A stretch of 64,000 nucleotides of DNA from Vreelandella azerica (GTDB lineage Bacteria > Pseudomonadota > Gammaproteobacteria > Pseudomonadales > Halomonadaceae): positions 124,001 to 188,000 of the forward strand of contig NZ_JABFHI010000003.1 of the NCBI RefSeq assembly GCF_013112225.1. Direction: 5' to 3'. Each line of letters opens with the position of its first letter. Position 1 is the first letter of the stretch. The notes under the pieces were generated by a model. It saw only the letters and a list, made by a program, of their open reading frames with translations, did no database searches and had not been told where the DNA came from. The translations under genes were made by a program, and so were the position numbers. Of this stretch, positions 1 through 9,260 are shown in pieces.

Positions 1-1705
1 ATCTCGGTGAGTAATACCGTGGACGATGACGCAGTCACCGTGACCGAAGGCACGGATGACTTTGCCGTCTTTGAAGTCAACCTGAGTAATCCCGCGGCCA
101 GCGACCTGAGTTTTGATCTGGCTCTGAACGCAGGGACTGCGGACCTGGCAGACGACTTCGGGCCTGGTCTGGAGGTCTCTACGGACGGCGGTAATACCTG
201 GACGGCAAGCACGGTTGCCACGTTTGCGGCAGGTGATACCAGTGTGCTGGTCCGCACCCCGATCACCGACGACAATGTGGCAGAACCGACGGAAGCGTTC
301 ACGCTGACGGCGAGCGAACAAACCACCGACAGCACGGTGAACGGCAGTGCCACCAACACGGCCACGATCCTCGACGATGACCTGCCGACGGTGTCGATCA
401 ACAGTGTGGGCGGCGATAGGGTCACCGTGACCGAAGACAATGTGGCAGAACCGACGGAAGCGTTCACGCTGACGGCCGAACAAACCACCGACAGCACGGT
501 GAACGGCAGTGCCACCAGCACGGCCACGATCCTCGACGATGACCTGCCGACGGTGGTGAGTAATACCGTGGGCGGCGATAGGCAGTTACCGTGACCGCGA
601 TGACTTTGCCGTCTTTGAAGTCAACCTGAGTAATCCCGCGGCCAGCGACCTGAGTTTTGATCTGGCTCTGAACGCAGGGACTGCGGACCTGGCAGACGAC
701 TTCGGGCCTGGTCTGGAGGTCTCTACGGACGGCGGTAATACCTGGACGGCAAGCACGGTTGCCACGTTTGCGGCAGGTGATACCAGTGTGCTGGTCCGCA
801 CCCCGATCACCGACGACAATGTGGCAGAACCGACGGAAGCGTTCACGCTGACGGCGAGCGAACAAACCACCGACAGCACGGTGAACGGCAGTGCCACCAA
901 CACGGCCACGATCCTCGACGATGACCTGCCGACGATCTCGGTGAGTAATACCGTGGACGATGACGCAGTCACCGTGACCGAAGGCACGGATGACTTTGCC
1001 GTCTTTGAAGTCAACCTGAGTAATCCCGCGGCCAGCGACCTGAGTTTTGATCTGGCTCTGAACGCAGGGACTGCGGACCTGGCAGACGACTTCGGGCCTG
1101 GTCTGGAGGTCTCTACGGACGGCGGTAATACCTGGACGGCAAGCACGGTTGCCACGTTTGCGGCAGGTGATACCAGTGTGCTGGTCCGCACCCCGATCAC
1201 CGACGACAATGTGGCAGAACCGACGGAAGCGTTCACGCTGACGGCGAGCGAACAAACCACCGACAGCACGGTGAACGGCAGTGCCACCAACACGGCCACG
1301 ATCCTCGACGATGACCTGCCGACGATCTCGGTGAGTAATACCGTGGACGATGACGCAGTCACCGTGACCGAAGGCACGGATGACTTTGCCGTCTTTGAAG
1401 TCAACCTGAGTAATCCCGCGGCCAGCGACCTGAGTTTTGATCTGGCTCTGAACGCAGGGACTGCGGACCTGGCAGACGACTTCGGGCCTGGTCTGGAGGT
1501 CTCTACGGACGGCGGTAATACCTGGACGGCAAGCACGGTTGCCACGTTTGCGGCAGGTGATACCAGTGTGCTGGTCCGCACCCCGATCACCGACACAATG
1601 TGGCAGAACCGACGGAAGCGTTCACGCTGACGGCGAGCGAACAAACCACCGACAGCACGGTGAACGGCAGTGCCACCAACACGGCCACGATCCTCGACAA
1701 CGATG
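1..1705 (+). repeat. 390-bp tandem repeats encoding Calx-beta-like units
   Basis: Copies begin at 1, about 545, 935 and 1325 with a 390-bp (130-codon) period and almost no differences at the DNA level. Between the first and second lies a partial unit (391-544) made of the start and end of a repeat. The last unit lacks one base near 1590. The array runs off the left edge of the window, so its true copy number is unknown. Confidence 0.9.
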
Positions 1706-4700
1706 TAAGCGTAACTACTAGCAATGATCTGATTGTTGATGAAGACGACTTACCAATAATAGGTAACAATGACTCAGCGGCAGGCGATGATGATCAGGTA
1801 TTGAGCGGTACCATCGTGTATTGCCCACGGGGAATACACTGGCATCCTCCGAGCCGATTGCACTCTCGGTGGATGTGTCATCGTTAACAACCTCGGATGG
1901 GCAGTCTGTTTCAAGTGTTTGGGATGCAGGCAGTAATACCCTGGTTGCTTATACCGGCAGTGATGCCAGTGACACAGATAGCCATGTGTTCACTATTACA
2001 TTGATGCGATCGACGCAACCAACAACACGGCAAGCTATACGGCTGAACTGTTGCAGGCGGTTCAACACACTGCCTCTGGCACGGAAGATAACATCGACTT
2101 GGATGTTGGTGTTGCAGTGTCGGATTCTGTTGGCAATGAGGGTAACGGAAGCTTCACCCTAACCATCGACGACGACATGCCGACAATCACAGACGCTGAA
2201 TGTGTTGTTGATGTTGAAACTGGCGGAGTAGTAACGTCTACCCTGGGTGCTGACCTTGTATTGATGATTGATACATCAGGTAGTGTAAGCTCGTCGGATC
2301 TGGATTCCATTCGTGACTCACTTCAAACGCTGTTCAATAGTGGAGCGGTAAACTCAGTTTTCCTTACCAGTTTTGCATCGAATGCTACTTTCTATGATTC
2401 CGGCGAAAACGGTGGATGGTTTACCGATCTTGATGCGGCAATTGATATTATAGATGGCTTTATTAATAATGGATTTACAGATTATGATGCGGCAATTGAG
2501 GCTGTAACTGATAATTTCACAGCACCACCAAGCGTTGGTGGAAAGCTTATTTCAATGTTTGTTTCAGATGGCGAGCCAAATCAAGACAATGGCTCTGGAT
2601 CTGTTGGTATTGATAGTGAAGAAGAATCAGGCTGGATTAATTTTCTTAAAAATAATGATTTTGACGAATCATTCTCAGTCGGTTATGGCGGCTTGGACTC
2701 TTCTGATATAGCTGCCTTAGAACCCATTGCCTGGACAGAAGGTGAAACTGCCGTAACAAACCAAGGTAGTTCTGTGGCAAACGATGATAATGTCATCATT
2801 CTTGATAATATCGATGATCTATCGTCCACACTTGAGTCTACAGTGACAACTACGCCTGATAGTGTGACTGGCAGTGTTATTGATACCATTGACTTCGGGG
2901 CGGATGAAATTACGCAACCTGAATTAACGTCAGTAACCTATAACGGCAACACGACAGTCTTCGATGCGAATACTTCGTCGGAAACTTTTAATACAAATGC
3001 AGGTAAAATAACTATTAATCAGGATGGTAGCTACACATTCACAGCTTTGGATCAGACATCTAGTGATGTTGAGGACTCTATTTCCTACACAGTCACGGAT
3101 AGCGATGGTGATACGGCTACAGCCGATCTTTGCCTAAAGACAACTGACAGCGCACCGTCTGCAGAAGTAGACAATGTCACTGTGGTTGAGGGCCAAAATC
3201 AAGGTAGCTTGAACCTCCAGCTGATACTTGATGACAGTGGCAGTATGGGCTTTAACAATGATGCTAACCTGAATGCCATGAAGCAAGCCATTGCTGATCT
3301 GTTCAATACAGGAAATATCAATAGCGTACGGGTTATCACTTTCTCAGGCGATGCATCTTCGCTTAATGGTGGCGGGTGGTACACCAATACGGTTGATGCC
3401 TATGCTGCTATCAATAGCGCTCTGAAGCTAGCGGAAGCACGGATTATGATGACGCGCTTGAGGAAGCGCAGCAAAACTTCACGCAACCGACAGGCGGTAC
3501 GTCGTTAGCCTCTGTTTTTATGACCGATGGCCAGCCAAGTTATGGTAGTGATAACAGAGTTAACTCTAGCGAGGAAACTCAATGGCTAAACTTCCTTGAA
3601 AATAATGGTTTCGATGCCTCCTATGTTGTTGGTTTTGGTTCAGGATTTGGTAACGACACGTCTGAAATTTTACCGATAGCGGCTAAGCCAGATGCTGATG
3701 GCAATTATTCTGATACTTTTGATAATAGTGATGTTGTCTTAACCGTTGATAATGACAATCTGAGCGCAGAGTTGCAGTCACTACTTGGGCTTACAGTGGG
3801 AGCAAGTGGTAACGTTACGGATAATGATGATGAAGGTGTTGATGGCTGGGGTAATCCCACGCTGGTATCTGTCGAGTTTGGCGGAACAACTTATACCTTT
3901 AATTCGTCACAAACGGAACATACGATTAACACAGATGCGGGTGATCTGTTGATTCGTGATGACGGCTCGTATGAGTTTACCCAGGCAGATAGCATTACAG
4001 CAGACCAAACCGCGACTGTGAGCTATACTGTTCAGGATGCAGACGGCTCGACAGACACTTCCTCACTTGTGCTAACAACACAAAGTGCCGAGATCTTTAA
4101 CGGATCAATAATACAAAATATAAATGCTGAAGAAGTTTATCAACTTGGCGGTCTTGCCTCGTCAGTAAAAGTTGATATCAGCGGCTATCGTGATGGGGTC
4201 GAAAATGGCGAGATTGTACTGAAGAAAGATGGCATTACTGTTGAAAACTATGATCTTGATAATGTGTTTGATGGTAGTAACCAATCAATCAATACGTTCG
4301 GGTCGGGTGATCTCTTTGATGAGGTCGTAATTCGAAATACGGATGAGTACTTGTTTGATATTGATCGCGTAGAGGCCATTGTGGAGCCTGACTCATCGCC
4401 TATTCTGAATGGTATCTTGGTCGACGGCATCGTTGAGGGTGCGGTTTATACCACCACCTCGGGTGTCACCGGCACCACCGATGCCAAAGGTGCCTTCAGC
4501 TACCGTGAGGGCGATAGTGTCACCTTTATGGTGGGGGATGTTGTAATCGGTAGTGCAACACCTGAGGATCTGGCGGCCGGGCAGGTCTTCCTGCAGGATC
4601 TGGCGGATGTTGAACGCACGGATCTCAATGACGAATACGTCGAGAACATGGCGGTCTTCCTGCAATCGCTGGATGCCGATGGCAATGCGGAAAACGGCAT

Positions 4701-5496
4701 TACCATTACACCAGAGATGCATGCCCAGTTCGCTGAGGCCAATCTGGACCTGCGCAGCGCATCAGAAGCCGAGTTGAAAGCGGCAATCGAAACAGCGGGC
4801 CACACCTACGTCACGGAAGCGGAGGCGATGGAGCACGTTCGTGAGATGTTGGAACTGCATGCTGGTATCAGCGAGTTCGATGAGCGTGTGGCGGATAACG
4901 ACCTGCTGACTGCCACCCTTGCCAAAGGCACGCTTGAAGGTCTCAGCTACGTGGCCTCTTCTGGCCTGCAAGGAGAAATGGTAGATGGCGTCTTTGAGTA
5001 CGGTGATGGTGATACCATCGAGCTGTTTGTTGGTGAGCAGCTGGTAGCCAGTTTCTCTGCCGATAGGGTAGGTGATGATGGTGTTATCAGTTTCGACGAG
5101 GCAGGCTTTACTGTTAGTCACGAAGAACTCGACGCCTTGTTATCTCCGCAAGCTGAACTGGCAGGAACCAATAGGCTGAATGAAGATGCTGATGTTGTTA
5201 GCCTGATTGGCGAAGACGAAGAGCCCTTGTTTACTCATGATGAGTCTTCCGATCAAGGGGAGTCTGTAGAAGAGGCATCTGTAGCTAGCCTTGAAAACAC
5301 TGATGGAGCCGGTGAGGCCGCTTCGCTAATTGCCGACGAGTTACTCAACAGTAGCGAAGACGAACTCTTCAAGGATGAAGGTGAGGAAGGCGGTGCCCAG
5401 CAAGCCAAGGTGCCTGCTGATCAGGCGGAAGCTCCGGCTCATGTTACTAATCCACATGACGATTTGAATACGTCCAACAATTCAATTGATCAATAA
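1..5496 (+). CDS. Giant Lap-type surface adhesin, C-terminal part, frameshifted as written
   Basis: The 5' end lies outside the window. What is seen: near-identical 130-residue Calx-beta-like repeats (1-1705), a divergent T1SS-type repeat (about 1800-2190), a von Willebrand A domain (about 2230-2850, MIDAS DTSGS, later FTDYD and VSDGEP), a VCBS-like beta domain, a second VWA domain (about 3205-3810, DDSGS, STDYD, MTDGQP) with another VCBS-like domain, then two domains with a GTTDAKGAFSYREGD-type motif (4400-5150). It ends in an acidic tail closing with DLNTSNNSIDQ. No RTX nonapeptides are visible. Frame changes occur near 594, 1590, 1820, 2005 and 3430; the last four each fit one missing base, while the first sits in a scrambled repeat. 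It is probably one intact adhesin in the cell, exported by the downstream type I system, but a decayed gene cannot be excluded. The 2200-4350 part is more AT-rich than the repeats. Confidence 0.72.
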
Positions 5497-5524
5497 CCTT
5501 ACAGCGCAATAAGTAGATAACCTC

Positions 5525-5557
5525 GCCCCGCCTGGCTTGCCCGGCGGGGCTTTTTAT
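5525..5557 (+). terminator. Intrinsic terminator of the first adhesin
   Basis: Perfect 8-bp stem GCCCCGCC/GGCGGGGC (5525-5532 and 5543-5550) followed by a T-run, 28 nt after the adhesin stop codon. The hairpin core resembles the clpB terminator at 36703. Confidence 0.9.
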
Positions 5558-5634
5558 TATCCACCCAAAGAACAGGCAGCGTTGTGCCATCAAAGCCTTT
5601 AAGATGATGAATAAATGTGTCAAGGAGCCTTGGA

Positions 5635-5958
5635 ATGTACGTAAAACGTGATGAAAAGGGCAGCATTGTCCAGGTGTGTAAGGAGCCAACGCCTGACTGC
5701 AAGGAGTACCTGACGCCAGGCTCGGCGGAGCTGGTGGCGTTTTTTGCGGCTGAGGACGAGACGGCAAGGCTGCGTGAATCCGATATGGAGTTTGTGCGGG
5801 TACTAGAAGACGTGATTACCTTGCTGATGGACAAGGGGATTTTGCGTTTTACGGATCTGCCGGAAAAAGCTCAGGAAAAGCTGCTGGATCGCCAGACATT
5901 GCGCAAGCGGGTGAACGATGTTGGCCTGATGGATGATGATGACAGTGATGTGATCTAG
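5635..5958 (+). CDS. Small conserved acidic protein of unknown function
   Basis: A 107-residue protein starting MYVKRDEKGSIVQV. The ATG at 5635 is chosen over an upstream GTG at 5617 because AAGGAG (5622-5627) lies seven bases before it. The protein is hydrophilic, has no signal peptide or membrane segment, and ends in a run of aspartates (DDDDSDVI). Proteins of this shape (N-terminal YVKRD, central RVLEDVI-LLMDKGIL-RFTDLP, acidic end) occur in Pseudomonas and relatives and, as I recall, are often labelled tryptophan synthase beta subunit-like; nothing here resembles the catalytic fold of that enzyme, and I do not assign a function. It sits between an adhesin terminator and the convergent lapD, so it is probably a single-gene unit. 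A link to adhesion is only positional. Confidence 0.75.
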   Translation: MYVKRDEKGSIVQVCKEPTPDCKEYLTPGSAELVAFFAAEDETARLRESDMEFVRVLEDVITLLMDKGILRFTDLPEKAQEKLLDRQTLRKRVNDVGLMDDDDSDVI

Positions 5959-5973
5959 GCGTGCTGAATGCCA

Positions 5974-5996
5974 ACGCCCGCCAAAAAGGCGGGCGT
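5974..5996. terminator. Hairpin between convergent genes
   Basis: Nine-bp perfect stem ACGCCCGCC/GGCGGGCGT with a five-A loop in the 67-nt gap between the small protein gene and lapD, which converge here. No good T-run follows on either strand, so it may be a weak or Rho-assisted terminator. Confidence 0.55.
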
Positions 5997-6025
5997 CAGG
6001 ATAGTTTCAAAACAGATGTTACGGC

Positions 6026-7921
6026 TTACTTCACCCCTGGGCCGGTAATACCGTCCAGGCCGAGGTCAAACAGCGCTTCGGCTTCAGCTTCGTGTTTCAC
6101 ACCTTCAGCAATCGCCAGAATGCCAAGCGAATGGGCGAGGGTGGCCATGCCGCGCAAGATGGTTTGCTGATCAGTCGAGCTTTCGATGCCGCTAACCAGA
6201 GAGGCATCGAACTTGAGGAAGCTCAGGCCTAGATCGTGCAGGTCGGCGAGCTTGTTGAACTCGCTGCCCACATGTTCCAGGCCGACCTTGACCCCCAGCG
6301 GCTGAAGCTCACGACACAGCAGGCGGAAGCTGGCCAGATCATGAATGGCCACGTGTTCAGGTAGTTCCATCCATAGCCACTGAGTGGCCCTTCCTGCCTG
6401 GCGTAGCCGCTGGGTGAGGTGTTTGATGAAGTGAACATCGCGCAGGGAACGCGCCGATACATTGATGCCCACGGGCTGGTGATGCTTGCTGATATGCGTC
6501 AGCGCGGCTTCAAGTACGGCCATATCCAAGGCATCGTCGCGCTGCAAGCGATGTACCCAAGGCATAAAGATGCCGGCATTACGCCAACTTCCCTGCATAT
6601 ATAAGCGTGAAGGTGCCTCGTAATGAATCAGGCCTCCTTTACTGTCACGCACTGGGTAAGAGGCCAGCTGAACACCTGCTGCCATCGCTTGATCAATGGC
6701 TTCACGCCATTCCTCTTGGGTAGTGCAGAGAGCATGGCGCTGATCACCCTGGGTGATCATGGTAAGGCAGTCTGTTCTGGCTTCAGCGGCAGCCAGAGTG
6801 CTATCCAAAGCAGCAAGACGCTGCGACAGGGTATCGCCTTCCTGGTAGTCCGCCAGCACAGAGGCCAGCACAACATCGTCGTTAATGCTCGCTTTCAGGC
6901 TGTTTAGGTGAGTATTTAGCGCCTGAGCGACACTTTCTAGGTCAGTCGCTGACGGAATGATCAACATGAAATCACTGCCATTCAGGCGCCCAACATCGGC
7001 ATCACCGTAGTGTTCGCCTACCTCACGCAGATGTTGAACGAGAGAGGTTAGCAGCGTATCAGCACCGCGCCGCCCGAGTGTTTCGTTAAGCTCTGCAAGC
7101 TGCTCAACGCGTACCAGCGCCAACGCGCCACTAGCGCGATGGGAGTTGCTTTCCAGGTTACGCTTAAGGCGTTCAAGTAAGGACTCCCGGGTCAACGCCT
7201 TGGTGGTCGTGTCTTCCTGCAAACGTCGGCGTAGAACATCCAGCTTGCTGGTTTCCTCGCTGAGCATTTCATGCACGGCACCTGAGAGGGTATTCATCGC
7301 GCGAACTACCTGGCGGAGTTCCAGAGTGTAGGGCTCTTCCGTGGTGGTAAAGCGCCGGGCGCTGATGCTTTTGGCCTGCTGAATGACGTCTACCAGTGGT
7401 TTGCGGATGGTACGAACAATCCACCAGGCCAACAAGAAGCTGACCATACCGGCGAGCGCAAACCATCCGGTCATTTCCAGGCTGCTGCGCCACAGGGTAC
7501 GGTAGGCAAAGCTGTGCTGGCTTTCCAGCGTCAGGGTGCCGTACTGGCTCCAGCCGTCCTGCACTACGGCTTGGCCGGGCGAAACCTCAAAGCTGACCAG
7601 ATTGATAAACCATTGAGGCACATCGTCGATATGTTCTTCGGCTTCCCGCAGGTGCAGGATTTCTCCCTCCGGCGAGCGCAGTTCAATCCGGCGGTAGTGG
7701 CCGGTATCAAACTGTGCGGCTACCAGTAGCTCCATACTGACGTCGTCTTTTTCCAGCTGGGTCATTGAAAGTGCCAGTGCGTTGGCGTTATCCGCGTTCT
7801 TGATTTGCACTTCCTGTTCGATGTAGTGCCGGCTGCTGGTCACGCTGATGGTTAGGCTGCCTATAAACGCCAGTAGCAGTATGGCAATCACAGTGAGCCA
7901 GAGTTGTTTGATTAACGACAT
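6026..7921 (-). CDS. lapD: LapD-like inner-membrane c-di-GMP receptor with degenerate GGDEF and EAL domains
   Basis: 631 residues. TM1 (about 5-27), a periplasmic domain of about 120 residues, TM2 (about 151-169), HAMP (to about 225), a GGDEF domain whose signature has become NGSDF (about 314-318) and an EAL domain whose signature has become EAPSRL (about 435-440). Loss of both catalytic signatures with the folds retained is the hallmark of LapD, which binds c-di-GMP in its EAL domain and holds the protease LapG with its periplasmic domain. The ATG at 7921 is preferred over GTG at 7927 because AGAGGA lies seven bases upstream of the ATG. lapG is immediately upstream on the same strand (105-nt gap), so the two probably form an operon, divergent from the exporter genes. 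Intact reading frame. Confidence 0.92.
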   Translation of the reverse strand: MSLIKQLWLTVIAILLLAFIGSLTISVTSSRHYIEQEVQIKNADNANALALSMTQLEKDDVSMELLVAAQFDTGHYRRIELRSPEGEILHLREAEEHIDDVPQWFINLVSFEVSPGQAVVQDGWSQYGTLTLESQHSFAYRTLWRSSLEMTGWFALAGMVSFLLAWWIVRTIRKPLVDVIQQAKSISARRFTTTEEPYTLELRQVVRAMNTLSGAVHEMLSEETSKLDVLRRRLQEDTTTKALTRESLLERLKRNLESNSHRASGALALVRVEQLAELNETLGRRGADTLLTSLVQHLREVGEHYGDADVGRLNGSDFMLIIPSATDLESVAQALNTHLNSLKASINDDVVLASVLADYQEGDTLSQRLAALDSTLAAAEARTDCLTMITQGDQRHALCTTQEEWREAIDQAMAAGVQLASYPVRDSKGGLIHYEAPSRLYMQGSWRNAGIFMPWVHRLQRDDALDMAVLEAALTHISKHHQPVGINVSARSLRDVHFIKHLTQRLRQAGRATQWLWMELPEHVAIHDLASFRLLCRELQPLGVKVGLEHVGSEFNKLADLHDLGLSFLKFDASLVSGIESSTDQQTILRGMATLAHSLGILAIAEGVKHEAEAEALFDLGLDGITGPGVK

Positions 7922-8026
7922 GGGCACATCCTCTTAATGACATCTGGCCTATAAACGTTGGTGGCGGATAGATGGTGTACTGTCTGAACGTGATGGAGAT
8001 GTAAGGCTCCCCGTCCGAAAGCTGTT

Positions 8027-8739
8027 TTATACAAAGCCCTGCTCCTGCATGCGTGAGACCACACTACGCCAACGGGAGAGTCGCGCCATGGGGTCAGCGC
8101 GTGAATTATTGCTGTTACCCGCCCATAGGCCACTGCTGTTAAAACTGAAAACAGGATCGAGGTCATTACGCCGTGAAGCGGGCTGAATGGAAGCGACCAG
8201 ATTATCAAGTACCAGTGGCTCTGAGGCGGGTGTCTGATAAAACCCGAGCACCATGTGCGCTTGGGTGATCTGTGAACGACCAATCCGCGCGCGCACGTAA
8301 ATCATGCGCAGTTTGTTGCCCGATACGCCCAGCGCTTTTAGGGTAATGTACTTGGCAATCGAGTAATCCTCGCAATCTCCTTCACCCTTGCCCATGGTTT
8401 CCAGGGGAGTAGCCCAGTAGTCTTCCTGTCCCCATATCTGGATATCATCACGCCATAAAACACGTCGGTTGAAAAAGCCATTCACATTGCGCAGTTGTGT
8501 GGCTACGTTGGCTCCCCGCAAACGGTTAAGCAAGGCAAACCACTCTTCCAGCGTTTGTACGCCACGGGTGCCGTAAAGGCGGTTCATGCTGTTGCGCAGA
8601 CGCTGAGGGTTGAAGGCATTCGCTGAACCAGGGAAGTAGCTTAGTGCACCAGTGGCCACCACTACGCCCATTGCCGTCAGAAATTGGCGTCGGGAAATAG
8701 AAGAAGGCTGTGGGGGCGAACAGGAGCCCGTTGCGCCAT
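8027..8739 (-). CDS. lapG: LapG-like periplasmic transglutaminase-fold cysteine protease, N-terminus frameshifted
   Basis: The open frame 8027-8671 encodes a bacterial transglutaminase-like cysteine peptidase (LapG family). Counting from its first Met, the catalytic triad is Cys100 (GEGDCEDYS), His139 (QAHMVLG) and Asp156 (VLDNL). In-frame translation continues upstream without a start and reads SSISRRQFLTAMGVVVATG, then a hydrophobic stretch ending GSANA: a twin-arginine-type signal. An ATG at 8739 with GGTGA upstream opens one frame away; adding one G to the five-G run at 8712-8716 joins them as MAQRAPVRPPQPSSISRRQF. I therefore infer a start at 8739 and a lost base. LapG cuts the di-alanine site of LapA-type adhesins (one at 16345) and is sequestered by LapD. 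Pseudomonas LapG uses a Sec signal as far as I know, so a Tat-like signal is noteworthy. Confidence 0.85.
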
Positions 8740-9260
8740 AAGTTTCACCGAAATAATAATTTACATTTAGTTTAGCAGATAATGAAAGCCTACGGCTTTA
8801 CCTGGCCAGTGAGTTTTTATCTGTTATTCAGCCCATAGCAAAATGCGCAAGCATCCGGTACGGGGCGAAGAGTGCGTCTATTTTGAGATGCACAGAGGCT
8901 TGCTGATGACGGAAGGGTTGTGGACGAAGTGCGTGGAGGGTGGTGGGGGTTACTGCTTGGTAAAATAATATTAAATAAAGATTTTTTTGAGTCTTTTTTG
9001 CAAGAAGGGGAAAAGTTGGCTAAATTAGAAAATGTTATTTGCTGTGTATTTTATTTGCATAATGTTCAATTTGATTGCTTTGAGAATTTTATGTATCAAA
9101 AAGTGTTTGGCGAGCACTTGGTGCAGCTTGTCAACTCATGTATCTGGAAAGCACATATCTAACCAAATTGGTGAATGTCTTATAAATCAAAACGTTACTT
9201 AATTTTTATGTGAAGGCTTTATTGCAGTGGCTCGGACGACTGACACACAAGGGATCAACA
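8740..9260. other. Divergent intergenic region between lapG and the TolC-type gene
   Basis: About 520 nt without a convincing gene. The right half (about 8960-9200) is markedly AT-rich and probably carries the promoter of the secretion operon. A possible 80-codon frame from GTG 8920 to 9162 has poor codon use and matches no family I know; I do not call it a gene. Confidence 0.6.

Noticed and set aside
1..1705. CRISPR-like array
   Set aside because: Repeats are 390 bp, contiguous and in frame, without spacers; they encode protein domains.
5635..5958. Tryptophan synthase beta subunit
   Set aside because: The protein is only 107 residues and has none of the PLP-site motifs; similar names are, as I recall, transferred labels.
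8920..9162. 80-codon open frame from a GTG in the gap before the TolC-type gene
   Set aside because: AT-rich, unusual residue content, no family resemblance, lies in the likely promoter region; treated as chance.
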